A stretch of DNA of 64,000 nt, taken from contig OY744470.1 of the NCBI GenBank assembly GCA_963556145.1, positions 4,526,001 to 4,590,000 of the forward strand, read 5' to 3'. The translations under genes and the position numbers were made by a program. Shown piece after piece: positions 12,170 to 22,730 of the stretch. The stretch's first letter is position 1. Each line of letters begins with the position of its first letter. This stretch comes from Hygrocybe punicea (Eukaryota > Basidiomycota > Agaricomycetes > Agaricales > Hygrophoraceae). The notes under the pieces are model-generated. The model saw only the letters and a program-made list of their open reading frames with translations. It was not told where the DNA came from and did not search any database.

Positions 12170-13090
12170 TATAATATGCACATTGAAATCGTTCCCAATG
12201 CAAGCAGTGATTTCTTGTCAAAGAGGTATAATACAATGTTCCACCTTCAACCCTCGGCAATCCCATTGTAGACATAATATTATGACCTGTATATTGGATG
12301 GGTCTGTACAAGTGCTACATATCCTTGCAATGCACCTCATACTTAATACATTATCAATACTGGTAAAACAGGCTGAATGGATTTCAGTAAATCATTGGGC
12401 CAGTGTCCCAGACACAGTATGCAGCATTGCAGTGCAACAGACACTGTCTGTTCCATAAATTCCATTCGTGCATGTCACACCTATCTTCATCATGTGTGCT
12501 GGAATTGGTTCAGGTGTTCAATACTGATCAAACTGTTACACAAGAACATTGTGTCACCAACTTCACAGCTTCATGAATTGGAAGCATTGCTAGTGCACAA
12601 GCTGAACCAGTCATCTTGTTGATTCTGGCATCATCAAACCCAGTGATCTTATCAAAGTGGTTCCAATACAAGTGCAGTTGGTGTCATTGTACATGTGTTT
12701 ATTTCTACCATACTCACAGGAGGTCATTCTTGACCCGACAAATAATTCAGATACTTAGAGTTTCTGGATATACTTACTATGTATTCTGTAAAACTTTCAC
12801 AGAGTAACTATGACTACTGATAGAGTAGTAAATTAGTTGTATATATGCCAGCATGAACACTGCAAACTTGATGTGAAAGATGCCAATTTGGGATCTGATA
12901 TTGCATTATGACAAATTGGAAGGAACAGGGTATAATCAATTATGAAAGCTATATCATTGTAGTATGGTATGTGAATGGTATCTGAATGGCATCAGTATGT
13001 AATAATAAAGGAAATATTAATAACTTTGCAAATATTGATTATCATAGCAGCATCATAATACTGTATGATTTGTATCCACTTATTCTCTCA
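12170..13090. other. Non-coding inner part of element A
   Basis: No gene or tandem repeat is supported here. A short inverted pair (AGACACAGT ... ACTGTCT) lies near 12410-12452. The rest is AT-rich sequence of unknown origin inside element A. Confidence 0.4.
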
Positions 13091-13146
13091 TTACTAAAAA
13101 GGGACGAGTAACCTGCCATGCAAAGCAATGGCCCACACCCCACTAG

Positions 13147-13784
13147 TAAATCTGTAGGTGAAGAAATGAGCTCATATAATCCAAAAAGGTGAAAAAATGT
13201 GAAATTTCCACATACTTTGAATGTTGAGTGGGAGAATAGCTGTCAAGTGATAGATTATGTCAAACAATAACAATTTACACCAATACAAGACATTACCAGT
13301 GGTGCAAGAGACAAAATATAGCCATACAGAAAAAAAAGCATAAAAAACCACAGAATTTTCGACTTTTTTGTCTATAAAAGGAAATATTATGTCAGCATTG
13401 GACCCTGCATGGTGCGGAATCATCACCTGATCTGGATCGCAGTTTTTCGGAGTCTAAATATGGAAAACTCAGCTTAAACAAGCAAAAAAGGTGAAAAAAC
13501 AAGAAATTTGTACATACTTTGAAAATTGAAAGGGAGATGGTCTGTAAAATGATAGATTATGTTAACAAATAGCAAGATATACAAATTGAAGACATTACCA
13601 GTGGTCCAGGAAATCAAACACAGCCACAGGAAATAAAAAGCATGAAAATCTGAAGAATTTTCAACTTTTATGTCTAAAAAAGGAAAGCTTATGTCAGCAT
13701 AGTTTGTCTTTTCTGAGACAACCCATATTTGGATGCTTATGTAAGCATGTCCAAACATGACCCCAACTCTAACTGATTTTCTAG
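13147..13784 (-). repeat. Tandem 302-bp units from the 5' region of Hel1
   Basis: The words TTATGTCAGCAT, GACATTACCAGTGGT and TAGATTATGT recur with a 302-bp shift (for example GTCAGCAT at 13391 and 13693). A third copy is at 9383. With element A removed it falls about 303 bp from the second. The minus strand of each unit encodes a similar peptide (ADI.FPF.D.KVEN and ...TTGNV), so the 5' coding or leader region of Hel1 was triplicated. This stretch is flanked by element A on the left and Hel2 on the right. Confidence 0.7.
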
Positions 13785-14149
13785 TTACGAGTTCTTCCAT
13801 TTATGGAAGAATTGTTCTTATGAGTCCAGGATATATGGCAGATCGTCAGTAATTAATTAATTAATGTTTGAAATCGACCATAGAGCCAAATTCCGCATTT
13901 CTAACCCATTCTTTTTGGAAAAAATGATGAATAAACTAGATTTTCGGAATTTTGTTGTCAAATATTTTCATGAATATACGATTTTCCTTGAGGTCATAAA
14001 AAATCAAGATCTGCTCCGATGGATGAGAAAAAAAATTTGTATGACGCGGAATTTGATTGAAAAAGGAAGTGGTCACATTAAGTCACAGACATACTCTCTC
14101 GGCTCCCCGACTTTTAACATTCAACACCCACCGTCCCAGCTATTTTGAC

Positions 14150-14520
14150 CTTGGCTGAAAACGTTTGGTCAGGGGGGTCTCAGGCCCTCGAGTTCCAGCT
14201 GTCTGCCCAACCACCACCAACCCACCTTTTGCAACTACCAGGATACCCCATCCCACCTCGTTTTTGATCACCTATGGCCAATCTACACCCTCCGCACCTC
14301 ATTCGTGTTGAAAACGAGTGCTCAGGGGGTCTCAGGCCCTCACGTTCTGGCTATCTGCCATACCACTACCACCCCATGTTTTTTTACCACAGGACCGGAC
14401 CTGCCCCATTTTCAACCACCCCCGAAGTTTACATCACCCACACTCCGTTTCCATTGAAAATGAGGGGTCGGGCCATCTCAAGAGCTTGTGTTCCCGCAAG
14501 CCATACTAAATCCATCTTAT
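14150..14520 (+). repeat. Diverged tandem repeat, three units of about 140-150 bp
   Basis: GGGGGTCTCAGGCCCTC occurs near 14176 and 14325, with a weaker copy near 14470. It is followed by similar text with CAACCACC or TACCACTACC and preceded by GAAAACG. There is no gene here. It lies in the 5' part of Hel2, between the 5' hairpin and the gene X copy. The stretch 13830-14150 shows no supported feature. Confidence 0.5.
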
Positions 14521-14777
14521 ACCACCGTATTTTGTATCGAATTTGACTAAGTTCGAAACTTAATTGTAATCGTTTTACTTTAGAATTTAAACTTGACTTG
14601 CAACAAATTAAAAACTCCTCAATGAGAGTTTGATGATGATAGACTCAGCGTCAGATTTTGCAAAGCATGTTCTCAACTATTATGGATAAGAAATTTTTTT
14701 TATAAAGTCCAGATTCGACTCAAACTGAAACAGAGTATGTGTATTAAATAAAAGGCAACCATGAACAGCTGCCAATG

Positions 14778-15720
14778 TCAGTCCGCATTGGGGGCGATGT
14801 CAGCCTCATCCTCATCATCAGTAAACGCTACACCTCTTTTCCTGATTTTTGAAGACACTTTGACCTGAAGACGTTGTGTTTTCAAGAGTGTCTTTGAAGT
14901 GTCCTTCATAAAACAAGTCATGACAAGAAACCATAACAAGAGTAGTGCACACCTCTGCAAATTTGTCATCGATGAGAGCGATTGACTGAAGCACCAAAGC
15001 AAGCTTGAAATTTTTATCTTCCTTAGGACAAAATGCACGGAATGAGAGTCGAAGATCCACTACCATGCCGGGAACAAAGCGAGTTGGTGTTGTATGTTCA
15101 TACCTACATGTTTCCGTGAGTTTGGCATCGCAGAGAAAGTTGTGTACTCACTTGAATTTTTGGTCAGTGGTCACAAGCCTAGAAAAATATCCGACATCAT
15201 CGGCAGTGGTGTGAAAATATTGACTTTGATCCACAGACGCCAAACACCATGGGGATCAACAAGAGGAGGAAAAGGAACAATGTCAGAGTGATTCACAAAT
15301 TTTGCGCTTGTAAAGTATCTTTTGTACGCTTCAATCGTTGTATATCCTGAAAATGTACCAGGGGTCCAAGGCTGGAGTTTGAAGGGACTAATACCCTTGG
15401 CAAAAATGGAGTGGATGGTCTGGATATTCTCCATAGCCACGTCGAATCAAGAGGAATTCAGCCCTGTCAAAGTGACATGTTGTCGCAGAAATTTGACCCT
15501 GGCTTCAGAACTATGGACCACTTGCAAGTCAGGTGTCCAGGATTTCGATATTGACAGCTAGCACTCACTTTGGAAGTCGGTTGACTGGGGGTAAGTCACA
15601 TTCGGCGATGACTCCTGTAAGATGAAGTATAATTTCCTCCATCTCCTTTCCATCTAATTCTTGTACAAGTTCGTATTGTGCCATGGCTCGATTATACTGG
15701 GTCTTGGCTTTCAAGTGTAA
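14778..15720 (-). pseudogene. Gene X copy 1, broken (Hel2 cargo)
   Basis: Minus-strand exons match the intact X gene of Hel3 (50717-51939) in order. They are MAQYELVQELDGKEMEE and LTGVIAECDLPPVN near 15700-15570, then FLRQHVTLTG, WTPGTFSGY...AYKRYFTSAKF, a YFH segment, VVDLRLSFRAFCPKEDKNFK with LQSIALIDDKFAE, and a last exon ending in RKRGVAFTDDEDEADIAPNAD with stop at 14778. Lesions are an in-frame TGA at 15449-15447 and a one-base frameshift near 15250, just after DPHG. Function is unknown. It is divergent from the gene Y copy next to it. Confidence 0.75.
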
Positions 15721-15799
15721 GCCATTCTCCTAGTATGTTGTTCAAAACCTCATAGGCCATATGGGACAGAAGACATGCCTTGTTAAACGAACTCAAATA

Positions 15800-17225
15800 C
15801 CTCCGATGGTGCTTTCCTTCACATGCTGAGGATGACAAAGACTCATCCCCTCAAAAAGCATCTCACCAAAAGGCGTCATCCAAACAGGTTTCCTATACCA
15901 CAGTTGATTCTCCGAGTCCTGAAGAGGACATTTTTTGGTAGGAGGCTGGCCCTTAGTTTTGACTGCACTAATTAGCTATCATACCAGTTCACCCTCACTC
16001 AAGAAACCTAAAGACGAAATGGTATATTTGGAGGACTTTCCTGAATCGTATGTGTCGACATGTTTCATTACTTTATATACACTACATAATCCTCCGGTAG
16101 CAAAAATTTCATCAAGTCCGGTGATGGTCCAGTCAAATGTGAAGTTCTCGTCCGAGAACTGATGGACTCCATGTTGGTGGACACATACAAGAACCTCCCA
16201 CCTCTTCGGTGAGTATTTGTCTTTTTAATAATAATATAGTTTTGATTGATGGTTGTTCTCTGGTTAGAAAAGGGACTCTGGTCACCGCCAATCCTGGGAT
16301 TGATCCCATAGAACCGTTTTTGCTTAGCAATGTTCCAAAAATCTTTCCCTCCGCAAATATGAGGTATGTCTCCTTTACTTCTAACATGAGTCGTCCTTCA
16401 AACTATAATTAGGCTTCTTGTCGAGGCCATCACCTTTACAAGGTCTGGGGTGTTCATGAATCCTTCCAGAGCATCCCCGAATCTTGTCAAGATCAACCCA
16501 GTATCAGAAAGTGTACGATCTGTGGAATACGCAAGCCAGGCTGGCGCATATGGCTTCAATCCATATATCGTTTTTACTTCTGTTTTGCTTGTGACCAGTT
16601 CTAATTTGACCTCGGAACCTGTTGGAATTTTCTGGCAAATTGGTGGACTGATGTGCACTCAAGAGTGGGAAAGGTTTTGCGCCTTTTTCTGCATGGTATT
16701 CAAGGTTCCTGAGCTGAGGGCTCAAATACTGGAGGGTTCCGTCATGATTAGCACTCGTGCTAAACAAAGAGATAAGGATGACGGTAAGTACTTTGTGTCA
16801 TATATGCACTACAATTTTTTTAATCTGACATATTTCAGCTGGATTTACAGGAAGTAACATTGCGAAAATGCTGGCTAGGAAGAAGTCCCTTGCCAATTTG
16901 TCTCCGGTGAAAGCTGTCTCTTCCAATAGTACAGCGGTGAAAGGTGCACTGAACTTTGAAGACCAGGGTGAGTACAAGTCAATTTGTCCGAGTTTGCCAT
17001 GATCTTAGGATTTCACCAGTTCCCATATATGATGGCATGAATGGTGTGGTAGATGTTACCAGGCTCCATCACCTTTCGTCCGACTTGAAGCTGTGGGAGG
17101 ATGACTTGGTGGGGAAGATGTGTCTAGTTGGCTATACGGCGAACAGCTGGATCCCCGAGGACAACTTGACCAAGCAGCTCTCTCTAAACATTCAGTGGGT
17201 CATTGTTTTAGCCAAGGAGGACTAG
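15800..17225 (+). CDS. Gene Y copy 1, unknown protein (Hel2 cargo)
   Basis: Short exons join in frame. They are a serine-rich acidic exon with SPQKASHQKASSKQVSY near 15850-15930, one ending MVYLEDFPES, one with VKCEVLVRELMDSM (16103-about 16210), one with KGTLVTANPGIDPIEPF, and a large one with AITFTRSGVFMNPSRAS, NPYIVFTSVLLVTSSNL and QEWERFCAFFCMVFKVPELR. Then comes an ARKKSLANLSPVKA linker, and the last exon reads PIYDGMNGVVDVTRL and SLNIQWVIVLAKED with TAG at 17223. It is homologous to the Y gene of Hel3 in the AITF.RSG, FTSV..V, EWER and VPIYD motifs. No stop was found, but the 5' end is not fixed. It begins almost back to back with gene X copy 1. I do not recognise a function. A DNA- or nucleoprotein-binding role would be a guess. 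Confidence 0.65.
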
Positions 17226-17491
17226 GACTAGGGCTTAGCAAATTGTCGGCTTGGACATAATTTTTTACATGTATTTATTATTCAGAATCCGTCGGGTTGT
17301 TTGAAAACCCAATATACCGCTATATCTGCTCTCGAAGAAACGTTTAGCTTTCTTTCATGAGAGCATTTTTGACATTGAATTCGTCACGGTTTCCCTTTGG
17401 TGAAAAAGTTTTTCCTTTGGTGAAAAAGTTTTTCCACACCTGTAATTCAATTCAACATAACACCTTCTTATAAAACGAACAGCCTGTTATT

Positions 17492-19157
17492 CTACTGCCC
17501 CAGAAGCTCCTTGAGATTACTAAAAAGTCCAAGTCCCATTTGCCATCTAGCGGGGCCTTCTTCTTCCAATTCTTTTCTAGCCCACTTTTTCGAAGCCAGC
17601 AGCTCACCAACAGTCTGGAACCCATATTCCACCCATCTAAATAAGCCCCCTGCCGTGTACTGTGTGAAGGACATTCTCGTTTCCCCCTTTTGAATGGAGG
17701 TGTTGGAGTGGCGGAGGATGGCGGAAGGAATAATGGCGGTGGTCCCAGCGGGAAACTCGATAACCATCTTCAAATCCCAAAGGATGAGATGGCCCCCAAG
17801 TGTCGGATCGAAGTCGCCCAGTGGGGTGATGGAGCACATCCCAAAAGACAAATTCTTGAAGTCGATGTGGTCGAAGCATACTGTCTGTGGTCCGAAATTG
17901 AACGTGCTGGTTGACCATATGCTGTTGTCGAATGTCCTTGCCAACTCGGGATACCTCTCATACAGTGCTCCCATTTTTTCCTTGTAATAGGAATACAGCT
18001 TTGGCATCCATGTCGAAAATGCTCCTGATGCAAATCCTGCAAATCCCCTAATTGCAGGGTGATTAATGAGCATCGTGAGGATTTCACTATCCTTAGCGCT
18101 ATTGCAAAGGTTCCCAGGCGTCTACTCAGGGAAGGAATCAGTAGATGAATCGGCAATACAAAAATGGAGTTTGCCTTCTGTCCCCCCCCATACGATGCCC
18201 CGTGGCTTAGCACATAGAAAACGCCGCGTCTATGACTCTCTTGGGTGACTGAGAAGCTAGCTAACATCCTAGCATGGGCCATGGCTTCCGCAGCGTCTCG
18301 ATGCATCTTCTGACCTAGCTCACCATCCGGTCGACCTACCATGACAACTATCAAAAGACCTTCTTGGTTTTCAATAGGAAATGACTCTCTATTATTGTAT
18401 AATGAGCTTTGATCACCAGTAATGGGAATGAGACTTACTTTCCATCCCAATGGTGTAGGGTAAACTTGAATACGGAGTCGGAACCCACCATTTCCTCCAA
18501 AGTAAAAGTCCTCCCATACCCCTCCGAGTTGACCGCAGTATATCCAATTTTTGAGACTGGTACAGCTTCGACGTCGAGGTCAAGATCGGCAGTGACTTTA
18601 TTGACCTTGTTGATATGTTTCTTCATAGTGGAAGGACGGACCGTATAATCGCCGAAGGAACGACTACTCCGTTCTTGCTGTCATTTCATTTGGCGTTTTT
18701 GTTTACTTTGTTGTTTCCGATGTTCCTTTACAGATTTTGGAAGTGGTTTACGAGAAATAGGGGTGGTCGTGGACGACGCAGGAGCCTGATGTTCATTGGA
18801 GCTGATATCCACATTGGAATCGTGGTCAGACGGTGCAAGGGCATGGGGTTGGTCCACCGGACATATGGATTGGAACGGATAGTCCTCTGTGTCGTCCTCC
18901 TGGTTGCTGATTTCTGATTGTACTGCTTTGCCCAACAATTGTTCAAAATTGAATGAATTATCAGCGGAGATGGCCTGAGTCTGACAGATTAGATTAAGTA
19001 ACTGGCTATCTAGACTCTCTAGCTGAGAGGTATATTGTTTACCATAGAATGGGTTTGCATGGCGTTGGTATAGCGGTCTGACTTGAACAGCAGAAAACTT
19101 TTTACAGGTCACGTGATGGGCCAACTTGTTATTTAATGAAAAAAAACACGACTTCAA
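17492..19157 (-). pseudogene. TET/JBP-like 2-oxoglutarate/Fe(II) dioxygenase with one in-frame TGA (Hel2 cargo)
   Basis: Three exons are 19157-18439, 18388-18175 and 18121-17492. The first intron (50 bp) is GTAAGT-TAG. The second (53 bp) keeps frame only as a GC-AG intron, joining GGGQK to TPGNL. The C-terminal exon has the fold core: TFNFGPQTVCFDHIDFKNLS with the HxD metal pair (HID), LGDFDPTLGGHLILWDLKMV, IIPSAILRHSN with the distal histidine, and GETRMSFTQYTAGGLFRWV with the arginine expected to bind 2-oxoglutarate. I know this pattern as the fungal TET/JBP family, which oxidises 5-methylcytosine in the cases studied. A TGA at 18683-18681 interrupts the basic N-terminal region. A shorter protein could still start at a later ATG, such as near 18626, so the catalytic part may survive. 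The gene is convergent with gene Y copy 1 (267 bp apart). Confidence 0.75.
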
Positions 19158-19199
19158 GAAATATTATGATTTCAAAATATTTAAAGCTGTACCCTAAAG

Positions 19200-19520
19200 G
19201 TGAAGGGTGGAAGGGGTTACAACTCCCGTGGCCCCGATGACCACCCTCCGTGATATCCTCAACCAATCTTCAATCATTTTGAGAGGGTGGAGGTGAACCG
19301 CACACAGACTGCGTGATCACAACCCCCACGGCCCAGATGGCCACCCTCTGTGACATCTGCCATAAATAACGTCCGGGACTGGAGGAGGGCCGTGCACAGA
19401 CTGCACGACCACGCCCTCCGTGGCCCAGTCGGCCATCCCCTCAGTTGGTTTTGGAAGGGTGGAAGCGGATTGTGCACAGACTGCACGATCACGCCTTCCA
19501 TGGCCTAGACGGCCATCCTT
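19200..19520. repeat. Tandem repeat of about 80-91 bp, four units
   Basis: Words like GTGCACAGACTGCACGA(C/T)CACGCC and GGCC(C/T)AGTCGGCCATCC recur near 19213, 19300, 19391 and 19471. They lie between the dioxygenase gene and the H3-mimic gene of Hel2, the same relative place where Hel3 has its 82-bp satellite. From 19520 to 20230 no gene is supported. Confidence 0.6.
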
Positions 19521-20233
19521 CCAGGCTACACAACTAGGAATAATAATGACCATAACGAAGCTACAAGAAAAGTACAAGTACTGACCTTTACTAAAGAGCT
19601 AAACGGTGACAACTGCAAAACACGTCGACGCGTCAAACAATGATTAGTAATACTTTCCCACCGTTCAAAAAAAAAACATTTCACTTTACCGTCAGTGCTC
19701 CAGCTGGCGTGGGTTATCAAATTTTGTAGTGAGCTAGGGAAACCATGAAAGTAATGAGTCTAAGGAATATACATCTTGTGAACGTTGAACGTTGAAACGT
19801 TGAAGAGAGGGCAAAGCAAGTGCGTTTAATAATGATGACTCAGACTTTCCCACGGTTCAAACGACTGAATTTAGCAAGAGTTTGGGGCATGGCATTTGAT
19901 ACAGAAATTAATGGTCGCCGTGATGGGTTATGGCGGCAAGCGGCGTATGCTGTGGGGGGGGGCCAAAGTCGCCAGTTTAAAAAATATTTACGTGGTGTAG
20001 AATAATTTGGTATACTTCGTCGTCCTTTTATTATAAATTGTCTTTTCATCAGTAATAATAGTATGCTCATATCATTTGCAAATGCCTATAAATGGAATTA
20101 ATTATTATATCTAAAAATATTTTACACTTGTGACTTTTCACGGGGAAGGAATGCCAGTACAATACTAATGATTTCACATTGATATAAACCTTTTACCACA
20201 TTGAGTTTGGACTTAGTGATATTCTGTTCAACA

Positions 20234-21841
20234 ATGCCCCGCACGAAACAAACCGCAAAGAACTCCACTGGTGGTGTTGTTCCCCGAAAATCTGACAAAA
20301 CTGAGAAAACTGCACCGGCTTCCATTCCAGCAGTCCGTCTCGTTGTGTCCTCTGACTCTGCGACTCCGTTGCCCCCCCCACCCTCTGATGGCAAGAATGA
20401 CATCTGTGCTTACCTTTTAAAACGTTTTTCACCTGTAACTGACCTTCTCACAGTTTTGCTACATCTGCCTGAACGGTGGACTGCTCATGGTCTGTGAGTA
20501 CTGTCCACGGTCAGTCTGTGAATCATGTGTGGACATCCATGCCAATCCGGCTGTGATACCTTCCATCTTCGTCTGCCCGTCATGCCATGAATCGAATTTT
20601 ACAGGCCGTCATTGTGAGCCCTACCATGTGAGTATATTACTTATTTAATCGTAACCAAGACTAATGAACGACTTAGGCCCTCTACGTCTTGAATGGTCCT
20701 GCGTACGTCAACAACTCCCTCGATCCCACCGCTCATATCCCTGCGATCGCGTCTCCCGTCCAAATCACCAGCAGATTTCAAATGCACGCCCACTCCCAGG
20801 TGTCCCATGACACCCTTTTGATCGTGCACTTTGTGCTCTCTGGGACATCTAACACTGGTGCCCCTGCTACTGTCCTCGCATCCTACATGTCAGGATTTCT
20901 TGCCGAGTCTGCTCTCCGGTTTGCTGAGGTGGAATTCGATCTTGCCGATGATTCAAATGTGGAACTGCATGCAAAGCGGGTTGCCGAAATTTGCAGCCAA
21001 TACCAGTACGTTTATTTGTACTGCATACTTTGCTCCATTTACTTATCATAATTAGACACTGCTCATCTCGGATTGTAATTTTCATAACCACGCATTCACA
21101 TGATGAAACCGGGGATTTATTTATCGGTCCGAAATTGTGTACTTCTGTGATGGAGGTGAGCTTTCTTTGTCGTGGCATCCTTATTCTAATTGCCTGTATC
21201 AAATATCAGTTTTTTGACCTCCTGATCCCGCGAAGGGTCGCAAACTTTCTTCGGGAGAGGGATGTGACCCTTTGGGTCATGTCATGTGGTGCCCTGGTCA
21301 AGATGCCTCGAAGCTACCAGGACTTGGCTGGGGTGGTGAAGCAGTAAGTTTTTTGTCTTTTGTTTTTCTCAACTGAGTTGCTCACTTTGTCCTAAGTTTT
21401 AAATTCAACAATTTGGTTGCATTTACGGCAACTAAGTTTCAACCCATTCTCATTACGAACTTCACCCTCAGCATGGCACAAAGAAACCTTGTCGAACGAT
21501 TTCCATTCGATCTTGCCATCCGGGACACCGTCCCCACCGTTTTTTCAATCGGTCGCCACACAGACATAGTGTACGTCCAATTTTCTAACGACAGCGTCAA
21601 GGGCACTCGTTACACTTGGTGCCACCCCCAAATCCACCCATGGGGACAAGAGGTCCCCCCCCAATGCTCCGGTTGTGGCCGAATTCGAACATGGTCGTTT
21701 TCTCAAAAACGGTCGGACATAGTGGTAACCTGCAGTAGGTGTAAACATCAGTTGACTTTCAGTCAGTTAGGTGGTGAACTTCACTGGTTGGGTGGTGAGT
21801 TCTTCGGTGGACAGTGGTTAATTCGTGACTGCCCTTTGTAA
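20234..21841 (+). CDS. Histone H3 tail-mimic protein with PHD-like finger, caspase-like core and zinc ribbon (Hel2 cargo)
   Basis: Exons are 20234-20405, 20454-20627, 20677-21005, 21056-21155, 21210-21343 and 21397-21841, with introns of 48-54 bp. The start MPRTKQTAKNSTGGVVPRK imitates histone H3 (ARTKQTARKSTGGKAPRK). R2, T3, K4, Q5, S10, T11 and K18 are kept, while the K9 and K14 positions are changed. Residues about 59-105 form a cysteine-rich finger (FCYIC, MVCEYC, VCESC, VCPSCH) like a PHD finger with C in place of H. Later, ITTHSHDETGDLFIGP and LWVMSCGALV look like the His and Cys blocks of a caspase/CHAT fold. CSGCGRIRTW and CSRCKHQ form a zinc ribbon. Exon 1 joins exon 2 out of phase by one base: removing one T from TTTT at 20454-20457 would give NDIFCYIC. 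The alternative in-phase intron would be only 19 bp. Either there is a fresh frameshift or a sequence error. Confidence 0.7.
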
Positions 21842-22369
21842 AAAAAAAATTTGCATCAAATATATGTCCCAGTCCCCTGTTTGCTCTTTGTAATGTATCC
21901 AAGCAAGTAAATCACCCAGTGACTCATGTAGGTCAACTTGTCAAGCTGCAGCTCAAAACAACTTGTTGAAGTTATTACTCAAAACGTACAATTAAGTACA
22001 ATTAATAATTCATTATGTAATAAGGTTGAAAAACCTTTTGTCTCAACTCGAACTACATCCCTATGACGTTCAAAAGCTTTATCCTACTGCTACTTGTGTT
22101 GCTGACCATTCTATTACAATTGAATCACCCACAGGTCCTATTTATATCGGGATTCAACATATTTCCATTACTAATTTGATTTATGTTAGCGGTTGTCTGC
22201 CGAAGCTCACATCGATGGAAAAACCAGTAAAAATGTTTATGGAGTTAGCCAATTGCTTTGGGAGGGATTCAGTCAGTAAATCTAACTACCTCTAGATCTA
22301 CTGAATGTACTAAGTACTTCACCGTGTTTAGCAGATTGGTTTAATATTACTTGCCAGACACTTTTCCCC
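21842..22369. other. Spacer between H3-mimic gene and Rep/helicase gene of Hel2
   Basis: No gene or repeat is supported. It should hold the terminator of the upstream gene and the promoter of the Rep/helicase gene. I see no clear element. Confidence 0.4.
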
Positions 22370-22730
22370 CTGCCCAGACAGTTGGGTGTGTCCTTTTCTC
22401 TGCCCAGACAGTTGGGCGTGTTGTTTTCACAGCCCAGACAGTTGGGCGTGTCGTTTTCACTGCCCAGACAGTTGGGCGTGTCCTTTTCTCTGCCCAGACA
22501 GTTGGGTGTGTCCTTTTCTCTGCCCAGACAGTTGGGCATATTGTTTTCACAGCCCAGACAGTTGGGCGTGTCCTTTTCTCTGCCCAGACAGTTGGGTGTG
22601 TCCTTTTCTCTGCCCAGACAGTTGGGCGTGTCGTTTTCACAGCCCAGACAGTTGGGCGTGTCCTTTTCTCTGCCCAGACAGTTGGGTGGGTCGTTTTCTC
22701 TGTTCAAACAGTTGAATGCATCATTATCCC
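22370..22730 (+). repeat. 30-bp minisatellite at the start of the Hel2 Rep/helicase frame, about 12 units
   Basis: The unit TGCCCAGACAGTTGGG(C/T)GTG plus TCCTTTTCTC repeats about 12 times at exact 30-bp steps. Variants have TTGTTTTCAC or TCGTTTTCAC in place of the last ten bases. Because the unit is a multiple of three with no stop in several frames, it gives long open frames on both strands. In the helicase frame it reads as a ten-residue repeat LGVSFSLPRQ. Neither Hel1 nor Hel3 has it. Confidence 0.85.

Larger units (their letters stand above)
9442..13146 (+). mobile_element. Element A: non-autonomous Helitron, 3.7 kb, inserted in Hel1
   Basis: The 5' end is TTACGAGTCCCTATAAGGG at 9442. 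It shares about 220 bp with the 5' end of Hel3, including two GTGGGAACAATT words. The 3' end has GGGACGAGTAAC at 13101, a hairpin GCCATGC-AAA-GCAATGGC at 13115-13132 and a terminal CTAG at 13143-13146, also shared with Hel3. The flanks are A on the left (9441) and T on the right (13147), the usual Helitron A|T target without duplication. Removing the element restores the 302-bp repeat period of Hel1. No transposase is encoded. The inside holds 82-bp and 168-bp tandem repeats and a MITE. It should be mobilised by a Hel3-type protein. Confidence 0.85.

Noticed and set aside
13864..14148. 94-residue open frame near the 5' end of Hel2
   Set aside because: No motif or paralogue; it overlaps AT-rich sequence and the start of a tandem repeat.
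19820..20005. Small open frame before the H3-mimic gene
   Set aside because: No homology to any neighbour and no counterpart in Hel3.
22351..22715. Several overlapping open frames on both strands with 10-residue repeats
   Set aside because: They come from one 30-bp minisatellite with no stop in several frames; only the helicase frame has supporting homology downstream.
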